Shown here: positions 6,365 through 9,256 of the stretch, piece after piece | Layout: every line of letters begins with the position of its first letter | Numbering within the stretch: position 1 is the stretch's first letter | DNA from: Thermoleophilia bacterium | GTDB taxonomy: Bacteria; Actinomycetota; Thermoleophilia; Gaiellales; SKUG01 | Assembly: GCA_020438525.1 (NCBI GenBank) | Contig: JAGQUL010000123.1 | Span: 1-9,256, forward strand | Direction: 5' to 3' | DNA length: 9,256 bases | Notes under the pieces: model-generated | Database searches by the model: none | What the model was told of the DNA's origin: nothing | Seen by the model: only the letters and a program-made list of their open reading frames with translations | Program-made: the position numbers and the translations under genes

Positions 6365-6687
6365 TGGCTCGCCGGCTCGCACATCCGAGCCGTTCGTCCG
6401 CCTCGGCGGACGTCTCCACCGCGTCGACCACGGTCGGCGCGTCGGAGCGCGTGCGCACGATGGATGCGGATCGACACGCCGACCTGTTCGGCGATGTCGA
6501 CCCGCAGGTGCGGATGCGCATGGAGCTGGTGGCGCGGGCGTCGGCAAGCGCCGATACCGCGCTTCCGTTCGTGGTCGCGCTGCTCGTCGACGGCGACGAG
6601 AAGCGGGCTGCGATCGTGGAGGCGATCTCGTCCAACGAGGCGCTCGACGAGCAATGGCGACGAACCTGGGAAGTGCTGCGCCGCTGA
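6364..6687 (+). CDS. Protein B: small helical protein coupled to protein A
   Basis: The 107-residue product begins at the ATG of a TGATG overlap with protein A, the classic arrangement for translational coupling and usually for proteins made in proportion. The first 30 residues are Ser/Ala/Arg-rich. The rest is helical and acidic-amphipathic (VRMRMELVARASASADTALPF) and ends VEAISSNEALDEQWRRTWEVLRR. Its C-terminal 42 residues match protein B' (8149-8550): LPxVxA, V.GD, EAIxxNxAL, then Q..R and an aromatic residue, with one single-residue gap. That makes the two paralogs. A chaperone or co-subunit of protein A is a reasonable guess from the coupling, but no known chaperone motif is seen. Confidence 0.88.
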   Translation: MARRLAHPSRSSASADVSTASTTVGASERVRTMDADRHADLFGDVDPQVRMRMELVARASASADTALPFVVALLVDGDEKRAAIVEAISSNEALDEQWRRTWEVLRR

Positions 6688-6774
6688 CGCGGCAGGCGCG
6701 ACCCGACACCCGAACGACCAGAACACCGCGATTTCCACTCCCCGATACCCCCAATTCCCCAAGGAGCCCCCGAC

Positions 6775-6999
6775 ATGTCCATCGCACAGCTCGCCGGTAC
6801 AGCAGTCGGCTACTCACGCGCAATGGATGCGATCGCGTCCCAGACCCAGGATCCCACGCTCGTGCAGGATCCCGCGCGCCTCGCGATCTTCCAGCAGCAG
6901 ATGTACTACGCGCAGACGGGCTACACGCTCACCGCGCGTGCCATGCAGGACATGCATCGCGAGGACCAGGTCCTCGGCGAGATGCTCCGCGACGCGTAG
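6775..6999 (+). CDS. Protein C: 74-residue helical hairpin, SctF/SctI-like
   Basis: The ATG at 6775 follows AAGGAG (6761-6766) by eight bases. The protein is short and two-helical: helix 1 at about 3-22, a turn containing DPTLVQDPAR (26-35), and helix 2 at about 35-72 (IFQQQMYYAQTGYTLTARAM). Length, lack of a signal peptide and the D-P turn followed by a Gln/Met/Tyr-rich helix resemble type III secretion needle subunits (about 80 residues with a P-x-x-P turn). Against protein A' the DPA-[KR]-[LM] turn aligns, as do the Met seven residues later and the following A, K/R, R and Q positions. The similarity is short and needs profile confirmation. No cysteine is present. Confidence 0.85.
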   Translation: MSIAQLAGTAVGYSRAMDAIASQTQDPTLVQDPARLAIFQQQMYYAQTGYTLTARAMQDMHREDQVLGEMLRDA

Positions 7000-7005
7000 C
7001 CCGAG

Positions 7006-7025
7006 GGCGGCCGCATCAGGCCGCC
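7006..7025 (+). terminator. Hairpin just after protein C
   Basis: GGCGGCC (7006-7012) and GGCCGCC (7019-7025) form a 7-bp stem with a GCATCA loop, seven bases after the protein C stop. No T-run follows, so it may be a weak terminator or a 3'-end stabiliser, with the stronger hairpin at 7087-7118 completing termination. Confidence 0.5.
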
Positions 7026-7086
7026 TCCGGTCCATCAGCAGCTCGGTCCCGCCATGTCCCGGCGCGCCGAGATCACACCGAAATCC

Positions 7087-7118
7087 ACGGCCCGACCGCC
7101 TCGCTGCGGTCGGGCCGT
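7087..7118 (+). terminator. Strong intrinsic-type terminator
   Basis: ACGGCCCGACCGC (7087-7099) and GCGGTCGGGCCGT (7106-7118) form a perfect 13-bp stem around a CTCGCT loop, followed by CTGCGTTCTTC. It closes the A-B-C unit and separates it from protein A', which therefore probably has its own promoter. Confidence 0.88.
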
Positions 7119-7135
7119 CTGCGTTCTTCAGCGAA

Positions 7136-7159
7136 AATTCCACGTAGGAACGTGGAATT
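7136..7159. promoter_or_regulatory. Perfect 9-bp dyad in an AT-rich island, candidate operator
   Basis: AATTCCACG (7136-7144) and CGTGGAATT (7151-7159) are perfect inverted repeats around TAGGAA. A second internal TTCC-N5-GGAA overlaps the left half, and an 8-bp palindrome GAAATTTC lies at 7172-7179. The stretch 7131-7200 is conspicuously AT-rich for this window and sits directly behind a terminator, as expected for a regulated promoter of protein A'. No unambiguous -35/-10 pair is identified. Confidence 0.5.
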
Positions 7160-7199
7160 CGAGCCAATTGCGAAATTTCTTCCGCTGACGTGAAACAAC

Positions 7200-7305
7200 G
7201 AGACCCCCTGGGCCCGATAGAGGGGTGCAGGCACAGGAAGTATCGGCCAGCGGACCGGCCCGGCAAGGCCAGTCCCGAGGAGCCAGATACCTGGGGGGCA
7301 ACACC
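7200..7305 (+). promoter_or_regulatory. Possibly structured 5' leader of protein A'
   Basis: Several helices can be drawn: CCCCT (7205-7209) with AGGGG (7221-7225), or alternatively CCGATA (7214-7219) with TATCGG (7241-7246), and GGCC/GGCC arms near 7257-7270. A CCAG-ATAC-CTGG hairpin ends beside the GGGGGG ribosome binding site (7293-7298). The first two are mutually exclusive and the last could mask the ribosome binding site, so a switch-like leader is possible. The GAGCCAGATACCTG segment recalls a cobalamin B12-box, but the rest of that aptamer is not found. Confidence 0.3.
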
Positions 7306-7851
7306 ATGTCAGTCGGATACGTTTCATACGCAGCGCCACTTGCGACCACCGCAGCGTCGCTCGGCGTCACCGCACAGCCCACGACCACGGGCACCGGCAC
7401 CACGGGCGGCAACGCCGCGGTCGCCACCGGCTACGACCCCACGCCCGCCACCACCACCGGTGGAGGCGCGTCTGCCACGACGCTCCCGCAGTACGCACAG
7501 GCCGCGGCTGCAGCCAACAACACGAGCGTCGCCAACGTGAACGCTGCCACGAACCTGGTCCAGAACCAGTTCGGAACCACGATGGCCAACCAGTTCGCGA
7601 CCGCCTCCGGCGGCGGCGCAATCGGCGACGCGCTCAAGAGCGGCGTCTCGAGCATCGTCGCATTCGCCCAGAAGGGCATGGCCGACATCCAGAAGGCGAT
7701 CCAGGGCGACATGGCCGCCAACAACGGTGAAGTCGATCCCGCCAAGATGCAGCTGTACACGATGAAGATGAGCACCTACGAGCTGCTCAACCAGATGGCC
7801 GCGAAGATCCAGGAGAAGCAGGATCGCGCAGTGCAGATCTGGCTCCAGTAA
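7306..7851 (+). CDS. Protein A': putative needle/rod-like helical subunit, paralog of protein A
   Basis: The 181-residue product starts at ATG 7306, seven bases after GGGGGG. Residues 1-60 are low-complexity Thr/Gly/Ala (TTTGTGTTGG, TPATTTGGG). An Ala/Asn-rich section follows to about 103, then a helical hairpin: helix 1 (IGDALKSGVSSIVAFAQKG, about 105-135), a turn NNGEVDPAK (139-147), and helix 2 to the end (YTMKMSTYELLNQMAAKI, finishing VQIWLQ). The spacing D-P-A-x4-Y-x2-K-[ML]-S-x-Y in this turn and helix closely parallels the D/N-P...Y..K-L-S-E-Y pattern I recall from the PrgI/MxiH needle family. The last helix also aligns gap-free with protein A (KI-x7-VQ-x-W). No signal peptide, cysteine or membrane segment is seen. 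An inner-rod or needle role is inference. Confidence 0.93.
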   Translation: MSVGYVSYAAPLATTAASLGVTAQPTTTGTGTTGGNAAVATGYDPTPATTTGGGASATTLPQYAQAAAAANNTSVANVNAATNLVQNQFGTTMANQFATASGGGAIGDALKSGVSSIVAFAQKGMADIQKAIQGDMAANNGEVDPAKMQLYTMKMSTYELLNQMAAKIQEKQDRAVQIWLQ

Positions 7852-8148
7852 GACCGCACCTTCACCGCACACCCACGACCACCACCACACGCCACCACCG
7901 AAACGCAGCCTGCTGCTGCGTCGCCCGTCGACACGCGACGGTCTCTACCGCCATCACGGCCCCGAGCACGAGGTGCACCACCACCTCGCGCACGACGGCC
8001 GGCAGGAGACACCGCATGCAGACGGGACGAGGTCCCCGATCCGCCCGGACCCACCATCCGGATCCGGATCGCTCGCAGATACCAGCCACATACACGCACG
8101 GATTCGCCAGGGGGACGGCGGTTCGTGGACGACAGCAGGAGAGCGGAC
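7852..8148 (+). promoter_or_regulatory. Gene-free gap with C-rich, G-poor stretch
   Basis: No gene is supported in these 297 bases. The first 60 or so after the protein A' stop are strongly C/A-rich and G-poor with CCACCACCAC-type runs, the kind of composition bound by Rho. A small hairpin, CGAGGTG (7969-7975) with CACCTCG (7982-7988), follows. A 14-bp palindrome lies at 8056-8069. The ribosome binding site for protein B' (AGGAGAG, 8137-8143) closes the gap. Confidence 0.35.
8056..8069. promoter_or_regulatory. 14-bp perfect palindrome upstream of protein B'
   Basis: ATCCGGATCCGGAT reads identically on both strands and lies 80 bp upstream of the protein B' start. It could be an operator for a dimeric regulator, but in GC-rich DNA a short palindrome built on GGATCC can occur by chance. 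Confidence 0.4.
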
Positions 8149-8550
8149 ATGGCCGATTTCGGCAACATCAACTTTGGCGGCGAAGCCCGACGAGCGCACC
8201 TCGCGCTGGTCGAGGGCGGTGCCGGTATCACGACCCGGGCGACGAGCGCGGCGACCCGCGCGATCGGATCGACGTCGATCGCGAGCATCGAGCAGCCACG
8301 GATCGACCGCAGGATCGCAACCGGCTACGCCGCTGCATCGGTCGAGGGGCCACGCAGCCGCCACGAGACCGGCGTGCGCGCGGTCGCGCGCAACTACGAC
8401 AGCTTCGAGGATGCGCTGCTCCCGATGGTGCTTGCATCCGGCGTCTCCGGCGATGCAGCGAGCTCCGTCGCAGAGGCGATCATGGGAAATCCGGCGCTCA
8501 AGGCGCAGGCCGAGCGTGCATTCCAGCGCGCGCGGCTGAACGCCGTCTGA
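8149..8550 (+). CDS. Protein B': small helical protein, paralog of protein B
   Basis: ATG 8149 is preferred because AGGAGAG (8137-8143) stands five bases upstream; an in-frame GTG at 8125 lacks such a site. The 133-residue product begins MADFGNINFGGEARRAHLAL, has a Thr/Ala/Ser-rich middle with basic patches (PRIDRRIATGY), and ends in a helical domain (about 88-130). That domain shares LPxVxA, V.GD, EAIxxNxAL, Q and R-x-[FW] with protein B. The arrangement A'-B' thus mirrors A-B, though here the pair is split by 297 bp rather than overlapping. No signal peptide, membrane segment or enzyme motif is visible. Function unknown; a dedicated partner of A' is the simplest inference. Confidence 0.85.
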   Translation: MADFGNINFGGEARRAHLALVEGGAGITTRATSAATRAIGSTSIASIEQPRIDRRIATGYAAASVEGPRSRHETGVRAVARNYDSFEDALLPMVLASGVSGDAASSVAEAIMGNPALKAQAERAFQRARLNAV

Positions 8551-8552
8551 TC

Positions 8553-8807
8553 CGACGATCGATCCGGTCGTCGTCGACACGGCACGAATTCCCGCGGAAC
8601 GTCGTCGCATCGCGACACCTCGCAACCGCGTGCATCCCGCTCCGCTCCGCTCCAGCACGCGGACCGAGGACTGCGCGAGGCGACGAATCCGCAACCGACG
8701 TAGCGCGCTCTGGGGACGCGTACGTCGACCGGAGGGAGGGCCGGACGCCAGGGTGCGTCGACGACGACGGATCGGATCAGCGGATCTGACACGAGCAACC
8801 GGAAGGC
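8553..8807. other. Gene-free interval before the convergent terminator
   Basis: After the protein B' stop a short hairpin can form, CGACGA (8553-8558) with TCGTCG (8568-8573). The rest up to 8807 shows no start with a plausible ribosome binding site and no protein-like frame. I see nothing else definite in it. Confidence 0.4.
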
Positions 8808-8844
8808 ACGGGCCGGCTCCGCCACCACGGCGGGGTCGGCCCGT
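8808..8844. terminator. Probable bidirectional terminator between convergent genes
   Basis: Bases 8808-8823 and 8829-8844 pair as a 16-bp stem with two G-T wobbles around an ACCAC loop. It lies between the + strand protein B' and the minus-strand gene ending at 8865, only 20 bases from the latter's stop. CCGTCTTC follows on the + strand. Position and length make it the shared terminator of both transcripts. Confidence 0.85.
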
Positions 8845-8864
8845 CCGTCTTCAGGCGTGGCTGC

Positions 8865-9256
8865 TCAGCCGCGTGCAGCCGCGAACGCCGCTGCCGCCTC
8901 GCGCGTGGCCTGCGCAACGTCGCTCGCGCGCAGCGGCTCCTGGACCTGCACCACGCCGGGTACGTCCGGGATCATCACCGGCTGGGGCGTGATGTAGACC
9001 GTGGGCAGCTGCGGCTGCTGCAGCAGGTGCACGTCCTGGCCGAGGCACTCCGCACTCACCACGAGCACGTCCGCTCCCCAGCCGCGCGCCTGCTCGCTCG
9101 TCACGGATCCACCGGCCGCGATCACGTGCAGCCCGTGCGGCGCGAGGTGCGCGGCGTACTCCTGCGGCACCCACGCGCGGAGCGCCACCGCGAGCGGCGC
9201 GCCGGTCGGCTGCTGCCGAGGCACGCCTGTCATCGGCGGCTGCTGCATCCCGGGCT
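8865..9256 (-). CDS. Degenerate receiver-like domain protein (5' end may lie outside window)
   Basis: The visible frame stays open to the window edge, so the ATG at 9246-9248 may be internal. From that Met there are 127 residues: a Pro/Gln-rich linker (MQQPPMTGVPRQQPTGAP), then an alternating strand-helix pattern. Candidate strands are LAVALRAW, LHVIAAG, ADVLVVSAE, PTVYITPQ and VVQVQEPL, with helices between them, the order of a response-regulator receiver. The usual phospho-acceptor Asp after strand 3 appears as S-A-E, and the conserved Lys before Pro after strand 5 is Glu (QEPLRASDV). Phosphorylation is therefore unlikely, suggesting a pseudo-receiver, as found at the N-termini of CpaE/TadZ-like proteins. 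No DNA-binding domain is visible. It converges on the accessory cluster. Confidence 0.78.
   Translation of the reverse strand, partial: PGMQQPPMTGVPRQQPTGAPLAVALRAWVPQEYAAHLAPHGLHVIAAGGSVTSEQARGWGADVLVVSAECLGQDVHLLQQPQLPTVYITPQPVMIPDVPGVVQVQEPLRASDVAQATREAAAAFAAARG

Noticed and set aside
5681..6823. 380-codon minus-strand frame opposite proteins A and B
   Set aside because: Out-of-frame mirror of genes that have ribosome binding sites, coupling and paralogs; Arg-rich composition without domains.
7214..7305. Cobalamin riboswitch upstream of protein A'
   Set aside because: Only a B12-box-like GAGCCAGATACCTG is seen. The other conserved aptamer segments are missing, and the downstream gene has no cobalamin link.
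5654..7851. WXG100/ESX (type VII) substrate family for the small helical proteins
   Set aside because: No W-x-G turn or C-terminal YxxxD/E export motif is visible in proteins A, A' or C; the turns use D-P instead.
1..9256. CRISPR arrays, tRNA or rRNA genes, insertion sequences
   Set aside because: Scanning both strands gave no regularly spaced repeats, tRNA-like cloverleaf, rRNA signature or transposase frame.

Overview
The window is high-GC DNA whose left end is the distal part of a bacterial ribosomal 'alpha' operon: rpsK (3' end only), rpsD, rpoA and rplQ, all on the + strand. The zinc-cysteine form of S4, the extended L17 and the GC-rich codon use suggest an actinobacterial lineage. Thermoleophilia (Solirubrobacterales-like) is my guess, not something the sequence proves. 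The operon ends at a strong GC-rich hairpin (2367-2392).

From about 2440 to 3210 there is a small minus-strand block: a short GlsB/YeaQ-type membrane protein with an 18-bp tandem duplication over its stop codon, a scrap that looks like the extreme C-terminus of a VOC (glyoxalase-fold) protein, and a 99-residue acidic coiled-coil protein with a -10 box placed as for a leaderless transcript.

From 3417 to 8550 lies a + strand accessory cluster whose products I cannot assign to named families. It encodes a 647-residue protein with a hydrophobic middle and a charged coiled-coil tail (3417-5360), a 236-residue protein A (5654-6364), a 107-residue protein B translationally coupled to it (6364-6687), a 74-residue helical hairpin protein C (6775-6999), a 181-residue protein A' (7306-7851) and a 133-residue protein B' (8149-8550). 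None shows a Sec signal peptide. A and A' share a gap-free C-terminal helix ending in KI-x7-VQ-x-W. B and B' share a C-terminal motif (LPxVxA, GD, EAIxxNxAL, Q, R). The layout is therefore a duplicated A-B pair with C between the copies. The turn-helix of C and A' (DPA, then M/Y/Q-rich helix) recalls the needle and inner-rod subunits of type III secretion systems (SctF/SctI). This is the main candidate for an undescribed system: a type III-needle-like, signal-peptide-independent surface or export assembly in a probable actinobacterium. No ATPase, export gate or secretin gene is visible here, so the link rests on short-motif resemblance only.

The right edge carries a convergent minus-strand gene whose C-terminal domain looks like a degenerate response-regulator receiver. 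It is separated from the cluster by a 16-bp-stem, probably bidirectional terminator (8808-8844). The cluster's intergenic regions hold further structure: a 29-bp alternating purine-pyrimidine tract (5448-5476), a 13-bp-stem terminator (7087-7118), a 9-bp dyad in an AT-rich promoter-like island (7136-7159) and a long, possibly folded leader before protein A'.
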